Part shown: piece by piece, positions 48,615-61,659 of the stretch
How positions within the stretch are numbered: the stretch's first letter is position 1
Layout of the letters: each line of letters opens with the position of its first letter
Assembly: GCA_003342815.1 (NCBI GenBank)
Contig: PTEX01000205.1
Coordinates: forward strand, 640,252-704,251
DNA length: 64,000 bases
Source of the DNA: Eudromia elegans
Taxonomy: Eukaryota > Chordata > Aves > Tinamiformes > Tinamidae
Direction of reading: 5' to 3'
Program-made: the position numbers and the translations under genes
The notes under the pieces: generated by a model
The model's database searches: none
What the model saw: only the letters and a program-made list of their open reading frames with translations
Told to the model about the DNA's origin: nothing

Positions 48615-51399
48615 CGCAATACTGTAGAGCAAAAATGCAGCATAGGCCTTGGTAAAGAACAGATGCCTCTTAGTCCCTGCTCTACGTTTCATCCTTAGGA
48701 GAAAAGCATTCTAATGTCATGTACCTTAAATCAGCTTGCTTTGATTTTAGCATGATTCTCAAAGAACAGCTTTCGATTACTAAGAGGACAAATACGTGTC
48801 CATTCCCTAAAAACTAGGGAATGTTGCTATATTACTGTTTATCACATGTTGTAGAAGTAGTATGCAGTGAATGAGGGCAGTTGACCGTTTTGACAGAGGG
48901 CAGGAGTTGTGTAACTTGGATGTGTCAACTGTCAGAGAAGCAGATCTGACCTGGGAGAGTCCTTGTCCTCTGTTCCCTACTTAAAGTTGTGATGTGGAGC
49001 ACTTCTGCATCCAACGTGAGGATGTTGAATGGGAGATAATCCTCTAGAGAGTGAAAATAGGGAAGCTGCAAATCCCTCCGTGATACTTTGTTGTGAACGC
49101 TTTGAAGAACGTTTTCAGGCCGACAGGCTGCCTGTTCAGTCATACTTTAGTGCGAAGTTTCAGATTTTCTGGTGGTGATTTTGCTGCCCTAGTCCGAAGC
49201 AGCCCCAGTTACTGGGGAGCGTGGGACAGCACTGGACACAGGAGTGTGGCCAGCAGGCAGTGCCGGCAAGAGGGGCTGCTAGATGGGGGTGCAGGAGAAG
49301 GACTCGTCACTTCAGCCATACGACTGAGTGTAACTTGCTGTCATACCCTCAGATTGGCATTTTAGCATTTGTTTAAATTGAACAGCTCTGAGCTAAATCC
49401 TTTATAGATAAGATACCATATAAGTTCTTCACTGCACAGTGGAAGCTGGAGTTACTTGTGGAGGTGACAAGCGTGGAGGAAAAGATGGTTGCGTGGTTTT
49501 GAAATGATAGGTCATGCCAGTCCTGGATGGAATATGCCAAAAAAAGATCTATCTTAAATTGCAGTGTGCTTCATTTAAAGTGTTTTCCACTTCATGCGCA
49601 GGTTGCACTGTTTTTTATTCTCTATTAAGATGAAGGAAGGTGATTCAGTATTAAATATTTAAGTTCAGAGCCTGTTTGGGACTCTAATGTGTTTCTGTGC
49701 TATGATTGTACATTACCTGTGATTATTTGGGGCTATTATGTTTATTTGCACTTGTAATAGAGCAGCTCCATTTTAAAGAGAATGTGGCCTGCAAACTAAA
49801 AAAATATTTATGGCACTTGAAAGATATAGCATGACTGGTGTAATAAGTGTTCATCTTTATCCTTTGAGATAAGAGTTTCAGAGAGCATCTTTGATATTGC
49901 AATATCCATTACAGTTGCATTATTTCTATTTCCTACTCAAAATGTGCCGGAGCCTGCTGCTTGCAGAAACTTTGAAGCAATTGGGAAGCTGATGAAGGAA
50001 AATGATTGCCTGCAGTAAGAGGAGACTGGGCTTGCTGAGCTCCCTTCATTTCTCTTTTCTTCAATTATATCTTTCCTGCAGCTTTCTCTCTTGAATTATT
50101 TGCGATAATGCCTCTTTCTAAAGGGCATGGTTAATTTGGTTAATATCTTACTCAGGTAGCATGCATTAACTGCTGAACATATGTATTTTGATTGGAGCAT
50201 TTATGCAGGCTTTATTAGGCCAACGAGATACCTTGAAATTCCTTATTTGTAATGCACAACAAATGTGAATGACTGACTGACTGACCGTGAGAGCACAGCC
50301 ATAAGCTAATTAAAACATATTACATTTGGCATCATTAGCATAGCCTTGTGCAGTCATCACTGCCATAGCGTGTGCTGCTTCCAGGAACTCTGATAAATGG
50401 CTGATTCTGAATACAAATGTTTGCAGACTGTGATTACCTAATTGTTGACTATGAAACCAAGTCCACTACGCTCTTCTGTGATTCAGCACGTTATACGTGT
50501 TTTCAGAGCAGTGATCATCACTGTACAAGTGAATCCTATGGGGAAAAGGCAACACAGAGCAGTGCAGGCAGCTCCGTGATTGACCTTTTTCATTACCAGC
50601 TACCTGCTTGATCTCATTCAAAGACCAGTTATTCTCTTGAGCACTGCGATATTTTGCCAGTGTACCTGGGCTGCAGCTAAATCAGCAAAAACCCTTGCTT
50701 CCTATAGCCAAGGCTTTTTTCAATGCTTTAGACTCAGACACATAGACTAATGCTGCTTACTCATTTAAAGCACGTTGGAGTTTTTTGTTGTGGTTATGTA
50801 GATTTATTTCAGTGGGGAGAAACTGTGACTTAGTATTTTGGCAATAAATACTACTGAGTTGATGCTTTTCTATGTTTAAACAATGAAGTATTTCAAACTA
50901 AGGTGAAAGAGTATCCCCTGTGGAGCTAGAAGACTGTTTTTCTTCAAAATTTTCATTACAGAAATTGTAATTACAGAAGTCCCCTTCCTAGGGGAAATAT
51001 CTGGTATTAGGTCCTAATGCTCCTCTGACAAGGAGCTGAGTAGCTTTAGACCTGCAGCTTTGCTCCAGGTCAGTGCCCTCTTCTGCTTTATGTTGCTTTA
51101 TATTTCCATTTGTGCAGCAGTGTTGGGTTTAGGAGAGTTTTAGCTTAAGTGCAGCTTTTATAGGAATGAAAAAAAAAACCCCTAATAAGATTCAGCAAGT
51201 TGCTGTCTTCAGTTGCTCATTATTTGAGCTTCTGTTACGCTTTATGCCCTTCTCTTTTTCCTTGCAGCCCTAGAGAATTTACTGTTTCAATTGTCTTTCA
51301 TATTTGAAAGACCCTTGAAATTCCATGTTAGCCCTGGTCAGGGTAGCCCACATTAGTCCCTTTTAATTTTAAGGACATCTGGAAGGGAGATGGGAAAAT

Positions 51400-51740
51400 A
51401 AAGCTCAGTCAGTCTCTTTTCTATACCAGGAGAACCTCCTCTTTCTAAAGAATAGAATCAGCAAATACCTGAGTCAGATGCCATTGAGGAGGGAAAGACA
51501 GTTTTGTGGAGAAGTTCTGCCCCACTGATCTGTTAGAACATCTACTTACAGATTGTCGTCTTGGTGCTGGATTCTAGGTTTTCTCATGTGTTCGTAACAG
51601 AGTCCCTCAAAAAAGCCCTTGGAGAAATTAAACTGTCACAGAATAAGGAGAAACTCTTGATGGCTAATTGGTTTAAGAAGGGGGGATGGGGAGGAACAGA
51701 AAAGGGGAAAGTAAACAGTGAGGAGGTCAGTGATCATGAT
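51400..51740 (+). mobile_element. CR1-like LINE fragment (reverse transcriptase upstream of the catalytic site)
   Basis: CCACTGATCTGTTAGAACA at about 51521-51539 corresponds to the CR1 segment encoding T(S)LLEFF. ACAGAGTCCCTCAAAAAAGC (51597-51616) corresponds to the KAFDTVPH-type segment. GAAATTAAACTGTCACAGAA and a following CTAATTGGTTTAAGAA match the CR1 stretch around WI-NWLK. GTAAACAGTGAGG (about 51711) corresponds to the segment just before GVPQGSVLGP. The copy is heavily mutated, with approximate ends, in the sense orientation. Confidence 0.6.
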
Positions 51741-53286
51741 GGATGGAGGTTACAAGAAGGATCTTTTCTCAAACAAGAAGGATCTCGTTTGATCTTCTCA
51801 GGGGAATGAGAACTCAAGGATATGAATTGTAATAGGCTAATGGGAAATCATCTGAATACTCAAAGGCAAAAGGAATACAGAGCATGTCTGGAGATGCAGT
51901 AGGGAACAAGTGAAAATGGTATCATTGAAGAAAACTGCATTATTCTGGCATCTTGAAGACTGCGCATGGTTTCTTAGCACAGAAGATGTATCAAGCTAGA
52001 AATGGTTCATGGAAGAGAAGCTTAAGGGTAGAGACGCAGAGCAACAGTACAGTGAAATACCAGTCTAACTGGTTACTTTGCCATCTGACTCAGCTCTTTC
52101 CCAATAAAACTTGCGGTGAGTAAAATTATGAAGATGAGTAGGAAATGGTTATTTCCTAGATATAACTTATTTGGTGATAGTGTTCTGACAACTCCTAAGC
52201 ACAGGGATCTACATTCAGCCTCTGACTCTAGAAATCCTTTGGGTGGGGATGGCCTTTTGGTTTCTGAATATGCCAGTAGGATATTGCAGCACGTGTTCTC
52301 TGCATCTTCTGTCCTTTCTCTTCAGCTAGAAGGACTTTTATTAGTTATTTCCAATTAATAAATATGGGAAATAATTATTTACATGTATGTGTGTGCATGT
52401 GCCACGTGCTTCCTTAAATGCCAAAGAACCAGCTGTCTCTGAGTCTTGTTCTAATAAGATTAAAAGCTTCCATTAATCTCCCCTCATCCCAAAACTCTTG
52501 ATCAAGTGTCTCTGTAGGTTGGGTTAAAATAGACCTCCCTTTTCATTAGATGAGCAGAGAAGTCTGTGTACTAATGGTCAATGTTCTTAGTTAGGGGAAC
52601 TACAAATGCACGTTCAAGTTGGGCCAGCAGCCCATGGGGTTGGAACTTTCTGCCTGACCTTATTTGTTTTCCTATTTGTATTTCTTCCTAAAACCTGGTC
52701 CTCTCTGAGCAGGTAGATAAGGTTCCCATGAAACTGTACTTTCTGTATAGGAATTAGAGGGCTGATTAGCAGGTATTTGTAATCTGCAAAGGATTTGCAA
52801 TCTGCTGTCTTTGCCTAAATGAAACTTGCATCTTCAGCAGGAAGTCAGTCCTATGATTTACATGGACATTATATAAGAGAATAGTGGAAGTTGTGGGGGA
52901 AAAAAAAAAGTTTTATATCATAACAAATCATAAATTAGGGATAGCATCATCTTTGGTGTCTGTTCATGATAGGAGCAGCTCTGCAGTTTTGCTCAAAATG
53001 TCTCACCCAAGTTCTTGGTAGGCTACTACTTTTTTAGAGTTCCTCCAAATGAGGAATATATAAATAGGGCAAGAACTGTTAGTCCTCATCTTATGTTAAG
53101 TAGTAGTTGAATGACTTACTAGGAGAGACAAAAAAGAAAAACTGTAACAGATGGAATGTGGATTAATGCAAACGTTAAAATTTAAGATACACTTAATCAT
53201 CACTAAGTCATCTTAGCAACTGGGTCTACCCTTCATTCCCTCTGAATTCTTGATGTAGTTGGGTTGGTTTTGCTGCGTTAATAAAA

Positions 53287-53294
53287 TATAAATA
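53287..53294 (+). promoter_or_regulatory. TATA-box-like element TATAAATA
   Basis: A perfect TATAAATA at 53287-53294, placed so that a start about 30 nt downstream would fall near 53315-53325, just before the well-placed ATG at 53344. The local AT-rich sequence makes a chance match quite possible. Confidence 0.35.
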
Positions 53295-53343
53295 AACCTG
53301 CATTAAACACAGGATGCTTGTGACAGTGTGGCGTGCCAAAAAG

Positions 53344-53403
53344 ATGGGCAGGAGGTTCATGCGGAGCGTACGGAAGAGCAGGCACTTCCGTCTGCACTGC
53401 TTG
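53344..53403 (+). CDS. Candidate DLG1 alternative first exon, short basic N-terminus
   Basis: An ATG at 53344 in a strong context (A at -3, G at +4) opens a 20-codon frame, MGRRFMRSVRK and so on to HCL. It ends exactly in phase 0 at a consensus donor, TTG|GTAAGTC, at 53404. Nine of the 20 residues are Arg, Lys or His, which would suit binding to acidic membrane lipid or RNA. An earlier in-frame ATG at 53314 would add ten residues. A TATA-like box sits upstream. The phase matches exon 4, so the exon could splice to the same downstream DLG1 exon. I do not recognise this peptide. Alternatively, a 91-nt internal exon could start at 53313 after CACAG; its length would shift the reading frame. This is a prediction only. 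Confidence 0.4.
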
Positions 53404-54547
53404 GTAAGTCATCTGAGGTACAGCGAGACTCCTATACTCAGCATTTTTGCTAGAAATGCTTCTTTCTAGAATAATTGTGCTGGCAAACTTATTTTGAAAC
53501 GAGAATGCTTTCCTTTATTGGGTGTGTGAATTTGGCTTGGTCTGAGAGAAGGTTTTCAGTCCTGTGTCTCAAGTAGATGCTGAGCTGGGCATTGTGCCAT
53601 GTCTTAGCAGAAAGGGTTAATTATTTCTTTTGCCACAGCGTCCCGTTGGAGGAGCCTGTTCCTGAACTTTGGCTTGGAGCACTTGAGGCATAATATTGAA
53701 TAGATTTGTTCATGGGCTTACATTTATTAGGACAGTAAATACTTATTAGACATAAATTTCTGAAATCTTTTTGTAAAGAAAACGTTAATATATGTCTGTG
53801 TTTTTTTGGAGTGTCTTTTCCTGCCTGGAAAGTTACTGTTAAATCTCTTATTTCAACATTTAATTTAGCTATAAATATTTCTTTTGTCTTTACCTTTTGA
53901 AATAAAAGGTAAATATCACCAAAAATAAATTCTTGTCTGCATTTAGGTTGTTCTCAATCATTTTTCTGTGAAGTATACATATTATCTGATATTCTATTTG
54001 GCAGGATATTAATACAAATTACATGAGATTTTAAAATATTTCAGACTCTTCAAAAATTAATGTATTTGTACAATACAGAGTTCTTGTTGGTGTGTGCTCG
54101 CACCTCCACGCTCCAAATCCTGTAGTAGAGGCGCTGCTTTTCCTCCTTGTACAGACCACAGCAGCTGTGGCTTCTTAGGCATCACCCAATCCTGCTGTTA
54201 ATACCCGTGCAGTGTATGCACACAGACAGCTTTCCTGTGTCGCCAGGGAGATTACCTAATGCCTCCCTTGCAGCCCTGCTGGGATTTCTGCCTCTCCCTT
54301 GCATGAAAAGGAAGGGAGGGAGAAAAAAAAGCCCTGTCTTTGCTTGTTGTTCTCGGGAGACTTTATACATGCTTTTTTTGAGTGCTAATACTGAAGTATT
54401 TTTGTTGGGGTGCCACAGGTCTTTGATGGGATGGGTGGGCACAATGTGAAGTGGTACCCTTGTGCAGCTGCCAGCTTGAAGCGTGCTGTGGCCCTGCTGC
54501 TTAATTCTTGATTGTTTTAGTGTCTGCATGTGTTATATGCATACGCT

Positions 54548-54568
54548 AAATATATATATATATATTTA
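54548..54568. repeat. AT dinucleotide microsatellite
   Basis: An uninterrupted TA run within an AT-rich segment. Confidence 0.85.
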
Positions 54569-57399
54569 AAATTACGCTAGTTCTTATTTGTGTCCTCAGG
54601 TCTTTTAGAATGTATAGCAATGCTGATGTTTAAGACTGTATGAAGAAAAAATACTTGCCCTTTGGTGGTTCTTATGAAGACTCCCAATTAATAGTATTTT
54701 GTAGCTTGTTCTGAATACTTTTAATTAAAATTAGAAGTAAAGGAATTTCTGAAGTAATAAATTCATTGGCATCATTTGGCCTAGGTATTTCCTTTAAGCC
54801 TGAAAGAAAATCCTGTTTTGTGGATGAATTCATCTTCAATGCTGAAGTTTTCCTAATTATTACTAGCAATTAAGCCTTGATAATGCAAAGCTTTGATAAC
54901 TCTTAGTGCTTGAGTTTTGTAGGTTTTACTAATGTTGTGGACAGATTAAGTTAGATGTGTTCAGTGCTTCTGCTTCATTATCCTTGTCTAGGGAATACTT
55001 CTGTCCACAAAATAACATGTGTTCTGTCCATAAAATACATAATCACTAAACTGGTTTGCTTGCTTGTTGCTTCCGACTTTGGGCATTTGTGCTTCCCTAG
55101 TGGCTACAGTTTGAGTTCATCATAAGAGAGGTCAGAGCCCTTCCTTGTTCCCATGGTTTCTCCCAGGCTTTTCCTGGGGGCCATGGCTGAGTGCAGTTTT
55201 TCAGACTAGATATGTGAATAAAAGGTTCATCTTGCTCTGTTCGAAACATGACCTGGGAAGCAATTAGTTGAGTTGAAACTCATGGTAAAACTGTGCCTTT
55301 AAAGGCAATGTTCATGCCTATACTTTCTGTTTCATGTTAAGGCAAGCTAGGTTGTCACGGAGGTTTGTCAGATTTTTTTTGTGTATATCGAATTCAAATT
55401 TCTGGTTTAAGACAGAATAGTTTGTGTTTTTTTCTTTTCCATGTGCAAATTGCAGACTGGGTAGCAGCATCTCTGGAAACTCCTCAGAGCCTTTTGTACA
55501 GCAGTGCAGTTGCTGTGTCCTGGAAGGTGACACGGGAAGCTCCACGGGCCAGTGCACCATTTACATGAGCTACACTGTTTGTAACTTAAAAATGGTTTTG
55601 GTGTTTACAGCGTTCAGGTGCAGGGGAGGTACAAGAAGAATCTGTGTGTTGCTCTTGACCTCTCTGTGACTGTTGACAACAGAAATGTTGAAGAAAAATC
55701 ATCTCTTCTAGAATGTCAGGATGTCAAATTTGTGAGCCTTAAAGACAGGGGGTTGCACTTCTCCCTATGCCAAAATAATTACATGTATGGATACCATCCC
55801 AATGTTATTAAACCCCTATATTAAAATCCAGTCCTCTTAAATGGACAGTCTAGTTTGTTTCTGAGATTTCTGTACCTCCATAACCTACCTTATGAGCAGA
55901 GCTTTAAGGACTCTTAAGTCAGATGTTGTTTAACTTGGAGAAGCTTAGCAGTGTGGATCATTATTTTGTCAATATTAATCAGGTCAGTCTGAAAGATGCT
56001 TTCCAAGTATTTAAACATGTTGTGTTATTAAGGTGTACTAGTGACTAAGTAAATGGTGCATTTCTCCTTACTACAGTTTTAGTGTATGTATTTTTCCATG
56101 TATTATTATGTAAGCTTTCCCCAAAGATTTATTGGGTGGAGAAGAGTGTGTCGCAGCAAAAAAGGTATGTGAGGGAATTGGGTAACTTCCCTGAAAATGC
56201 ACGTCATGAATCGAATGAACTTGTATTCTAAGTAGTCTTTTAGATAAGTACTCCCTGAGACTTATCTTGTTCCTGCAGAGAGTGCAGAAAATCCGCGTCT
56301 GATCAGGAATGTTCTTGTAGTCTGCATCAAATTAAAGTATTTTTGTAGAAAAATCATTAATGAATATTAGGAAAAAGTCATTTGGGGCGGGATTTTTAGG
56401 TTTAGTTTGTTTGTTTTTCTTGCCAATCTGTGCACCTTGGAGAAATCCAATTGAACCACATTAGAAATGCATTTATTCCTATTGTTGTCATATCATGCTG
56501 CTTAAAGTGTTCATAGACCTGATCTTGGAAATAGATGATATGATCATGTCACATTAGTCATAGAATTGGGACAACAGAGCTGTGACCACTGGAGGTTCAC
56601 ATTAATTTCCTTCATCTTGCTGACTCATAAAATCCCCTAGAATCCATTGATCTGCAGCACAAAATGTCTCTGCTATGCTACAGAGGATCTCTTCCCTTCT
56701 TCCATACTCCTTTTGCATGATAAGGAGGGAAAGCAAGAAAAGAGGGGGGAAAACCTCATAGCAAATCTTTTTTTTTTTTTTTTTTCCTTTTTGGATATTG
56801 CTTCTGAATATCATGTTAAGGCCCCCTTTTAAGGGGAATCTTTTCACTAAGACAGAATGCAGTGAATAAATGCAGTTATGCTGCATGCATCCCCGTCTTG
56901 TTTAGTTCATGTTTATAATTTATGTAAGCAGTGAAAAGATGCTATTGGATCTTATTACAGGCAGTGACTGAAACTTGTGAATTTGTGATCTGAGCTTTCT
57001 CCACCCAGTAACTATAATTGGGCATCCTTAGAGTTGGGGGTCTGTAACACGGGAGTTACCTGCTTCCCAGTTCCTCTTCAATAGCCATTACAGCTGGGAG
57101 GAAAAGATGAGCTTTCCATCCGTCGGGATCTGAAAAAGGAAAAATAAGAAATGTTTGTTGCTTTTTATAATTAACATTGTAGTAATGAGCATCCTCTGGA
57201 GCCACTGCAGGTAGGGGAAGGATGTAGGTGGTGGAAAAGCTTGGAAGAAAAACAGCATCAGCTGTCAAGAATTTTGTTTTCCTGCTTTGCAAATGCTGCT
57301 GCTGTAATTCTATCTGCATTTTTTTTTCCCTGATCATTCACCACTCAGCAGCTGGTAGGGAAGTAAGACTGCCTGGCAACCACCTGCAGAGCTGCAGAG

Positions 57400-57624
57400 A
57401 TGAATTACATTTTCGGAAATAACACGCTCCTCTACTCCCGTGCCAGTCGGGGAAATGCTAGCTCGAGCCATAGCTCTGTAGGCCCAAAGCACAAGCAGTG
57501 GGCAAAGAAAGGCTCCACGGACGAGTTACGGAGCGAGCCTTCCCGCTGGCAGCAGATAGTGGCATTTTTCACTCGGAGACGTGGCTTCATTGACTGTATT
57601 TCTGTTGCTGCCAGCTCCACCCAG
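57400..57624 (+). CDS. DLG1: DLG1 alternative first coding exon (MNYIFGNN form)
   Basis: From the ATG at 57400 (G at -3) a 75-codon frame reads MNYIFGNNTLLYSRASRGN, passes through GPKHKQWAKKGSTDELRSEP, SRWQQIVAFFTRRRGFIDC and ISVAASSTQ. It ends in phase 0 at the donor CAG|GTAATA (57625). I recall a short DLG1 isoform in mammals whose N-terminus starts MNYIFGNN and runs into ANPPPVLVNTD, so this is very probably its avian counterpart. It lacks both L27 and the exon 4 PEST segment. The Trp/Phe/Arg-rich stretch in the middle could be an amphipathic membrane-binding helix (inference). No TATA box or CpG island precedes it; E-box-type CAGCTG and CACCTG and a GGCAACC lie within 60 nt upstream. Confidence 0.8.
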
Positions 57625-60082
57625 GTAATATGTCACTTGTTGAAGTTACTGTGTCTGCATGTTTTCTGTTACTGCTGGGCAGAAAGAGCTGTGTGTTTTC
57701 TGTGTGCCTGCTCCCGTGTAATCTCCGGTAGACGAAGAGGTCTTTGCCTGCTTTCGTTTTCAGGTTACAGAGCTCTGTATAATTTTTAGTACGAATGCAT
57801 GAAAATGAAAACACTGGAATGAGATGTGGCTTTTTAATGTTATTTTGCAAGTGATGAGCTTCTGATAAATATAATCATGAGGGATTTTAGTGATTTTGAA
57901 AAATGTAGTTTGAATTTTACCCCATGAGGGGAATTAAGTAGTTATTACATCATGGAATTTTATATTACCTAAGATGACAGTTCTCTTAAGACCATTTTTT
58001 GATTGAGAAATTATATTTAAAGGATTAAACAATCCTGAAAGTGTATAGCACTCAAATTCTAATTGGTAACACTTTTCTCTGATTTTTTTAAATTTTTTTT
58101 TCTTGGCTGCAAACAATGTATAAATAACACCAAGGAATGTCGTAAATATAGATTAAACATCTAATGTTACTCTGTGTAGCCTATAAAAATGCATTATATT
58201 TTGCAACTTTATTGTGAGCCTGTTATGCTGGGTTTATTTTTTTATTAATCATTGCTGTAAATCAAACCTGCTTTTTCCTGCTTCTCCTTGAAGTAGGCAG
58301 ATTTGGGAAGGATTCTGAAGAACAAGAATGTTAGATTCATCTGCTAAAAACATTGATAAGTTTACCAGTGAATAATGCTGAAAAGGAAGATATATGGAAA
58401 AATGCAGCATCCAAATGCTTTAAGATTTTATAATTACTTTTCTTTGCTTGTAAAGCTGAATTCAGCTTTAGCCAATAAAAGATCTATCTTGATGTAAGAT
58501 ATCCCATTTTTAACCTGAATGCTGCAGAAAATTATAGAAAGAAAAAAAAAATATTTATAGAAATGATGGTAGTAATAACATGTTCTTAGGTCTGCTGCAT
58601 TGCAAACTATTTCAGAGATGATAAACAGGCTTCCTTTGGAAGGCTCCTTATTGCTTTTTGGTTTTTGTTTGTGACTTTACAATAAACAGTGAGCAAGAGG
58701 GCTTTTATAGAGGGCCCCTTAGTTTCTTCTTGTTTCTCTTTTAGAAGAGAGATCCTCTAGTTTGTCATAAGCCATTATACAAACATAAGCTGCCTTAAGT
58801 AGACATAGCAGCTTTTAGATACTGTTTTTTTTTTTTCTTTTCTTTGGCAAAAGGTGCACTAGTAGCTCTGAGTAACTACTACAGTTCCACTTAGCAGTTA
58901 ATGCCTGAATGTGTAATCCTGGAGCATATGAAGGCATAACCAGTCAGATGGGACCAGAAATGTGGTGCTAAGTATAATAGTGAGCAGTCCTCTTGACCTG
59001 GACCAGATGGGCATCCTAAGATTGCTTCAGATCCAATATGTGTTTTTGAGAAGATCTCATTGCTCATTTTATTGTTCTTCTTGGCCAGAATTGTTTGGTT
59101 GTAAGTCTGATGGTCCTTGTTCTTTAAAAACAAATAAATAAAAAAACCCCTGCCTAAATATCTTTGTGGCCAAAAGGAGGAGGAAGAACATGTAATATAT
59201 TGAAATGGCTGTAAAAGCTTAATGGGCATTTTCTGATACAGTACCCTGAAAACATAAGAGCCTTTGGAAGCCTCTTGTGCGACGGTGCTGTGCTGTGTGC
59301 CCGCCTTCGCCACCCGCTGCAGCTGGGTTAGCCTCAGGGCCGGGGGGCAGACGTTTCAAACTGCTCTTTACAGGGCAGTTTTGTTTTCAGCTCTCTCCAG
59401 GTTTTGTTCTGTGAGACAGTGCTCTGGAAATTCTTGACCACTTGGATTTGCTTCTCTAAGAGGCGTTCCCATCACCTCACTTCAGTCCAGTTCTTTCAGC
59501 ATCCAAATAATAAATAGTGGCTCACATAGCAAAGCTCATCTCCAGCCTTGTCCTTTAAGATAAGTGCTTACAGTGGTGAGCTTTATATATACATGCTGTT
59601 GTGCTTCAGGCTTTTCAGTGTGTGCAGAACCAAACTGATGGTTTTTACAATACTAGTCTTTTGCTTCCCATGGTATGCTGCGAGTTCCTTGGGGGGATCT
59701 GCTGGATAGCGCCCATTTGGCTGCCCCTCGTTTCCAGCAAACAATTCCTTGGTTTGCTAGGATGGGCTGAGTATCTTCTCTCTGCTAGTGGTAAGAGGGA
59801 AGTGATGCCTGGAAATGGAGCTGCTGCCCTTCCTGCCTTTGGCCCAGCTGGGTGTAAAGTGGAATGTAGGGATTTGGGGAAGGGCCTTCACTGATGAGAG
59901 GCCTCAGACCCGGGGAGGCTGGTGATAGAAAACCCAGCGCTGCTTGGCACCACAGGTAGCATTAGGTTTGTGCCCAAAGACTGCTTGCCAGTGTGTCTTG
60001 TGGCCTGGAGCGCCAGTGAACAGTGAATCCTCTAACAAGCCACAGAATCCCTCAAACTAGTAGTTGATTTTCAAGCATTAAA

Positions 60083-60592
60083 ATGGCTTTATTTGCTCAT
60101 ATTCCACTCTCTTTTAACATTACCAGCAGACTCACTGATACCACACCTTGCCTTCAGATAGGAGAAATAAGAGCAGAGCCAGACAGCAGCAACGCTCAGC
60201 ACCGCGAAGCCCAGCTCGTGCTCAGCCCTGCTGCGGGGCTCCGGGCAGTGCGCGAGGCGCCTGCACTGACGTGTGGCTGCTGCAGCACTAACAGGGAGCT
60301 CGCTCGGATGCTGTTCCTGCTGCATGACCAGCAGCGCCTGCCCCGAGCGCCCCAGCTCAGCAGCTGCCCCACCATGGGGAGAGCTGCACCCCGGGTATCT
60401 GCCCTGGAGGCCCTGGCTTGCCCCGACCGGCGAGGCCCCTCGAGCAGCCGTGAGCACTCGGGGCCTTTCTTTCTCTCCTTGTCCTCCTGCATTCCTGAAG
60501 CCTCGGAGTTGATGTATTTTGGGAAAGATATTAAATCTCAGTGTGGCTGTAAGACTGCTCCAGCATTCCCTCAGGTTTGTAAGGGAAAATAG
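60083..60592 (+). other. Long GC-rich open frame, probably non-coding
   Basis: A 169-codon frame in a GC-rich stretch (about 60150-60520). The opposite strand is also open over much of it, and no domain, conserved motif or DLG1-compatible donor is seen. I regard it as composition-driven. It could be part of a non-coding transcript exon. Confidence 0.2.
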
Positions 60593-61659
60593 GGCCTATG
60601 TCAGCTATTGCATAGTATGAAGCTCTTCAGTTTGCAGAGTTTTTTAAATTATTATTCGGTATATCTTTTGGATTTACATAGGTGATACAGTAAAGAAAAC
60701 AGTAACTGTTTTGTTAATACCTAGAACTATCAGCATACTTTTTTTTTTAAATGCAGACCTTTACTTGTCTTTGAATTCCTGAGTTAAAAATTTAAACATG
60801 CATTGCCTGAAAAGTGTTGTTTTTAATTCTGTAGTTAGCACCTAAGGAAACAGCTTTGAATAGTATCTACTAAGTTGATTTTAATTATGACAGAGCAATT
60901 GAATTTTAAACATGAATTTGGGTATATTAAAAATTTCCTTAGTTGTCTTGGTTTTACTTAGGTAATATCACATCTATAACAATGTGAATCTAAAAGTAAA
61001 ATTTTTTCTGGCCCTCTTGTTTCATTTCCCATAAGATGGCATTATATCAAGGATAAAAACGGTAAGAACTTNGGCTTCAAGAGGAAAGCATTGTGTGCTC
61101 TGATCAATAGACTGAAATTAGACTGTACAAAACACTTGACAGTCTAAATTCAGGCCTCAAGTGACTGTTTCTGAAGCCTTGCGTTTCTCCTGTAAACACT
61201 TTGTTTTTAGCTATAAATGGTGGAGATGAATATTGGCTTCTCTGTGGTGAAGTATTCCTGCCAGTTAAAAAGGCAAATGAAAATTTAAAACATTTTTAAA
61301 ATCAATAAATCTTAAAAATTCATATCATGATTTAGGTAATATCATGTAGGTTGGGTTAGCTGGGATAGCCAACTGTTGTTCCTCTTGGGCAGTTAACTGG
61401 CAGGTTCCTGAAGCCACTGGGGCTCTGGAGTGTGGGGCTCTGTGCGTGTGTTCTTCCTGAGGCCACACATGGGAGAGCAGTGTTGGCACACGGTGCTTGC
61501 AGCGAACCTCTGAGGACAAGGAGCAGGGCTGGAGCTATCCAGAAAACAGCGCTTGGAGAAGTTTTAGGTTGCATGTTCACTCCTCTCACTTCAGAGCTGA
61601 TTGCAGAAGTTCTTCATGTTTCTATTCCATTGTTTCTCAAGAAAATTAGATTTTCCAGA

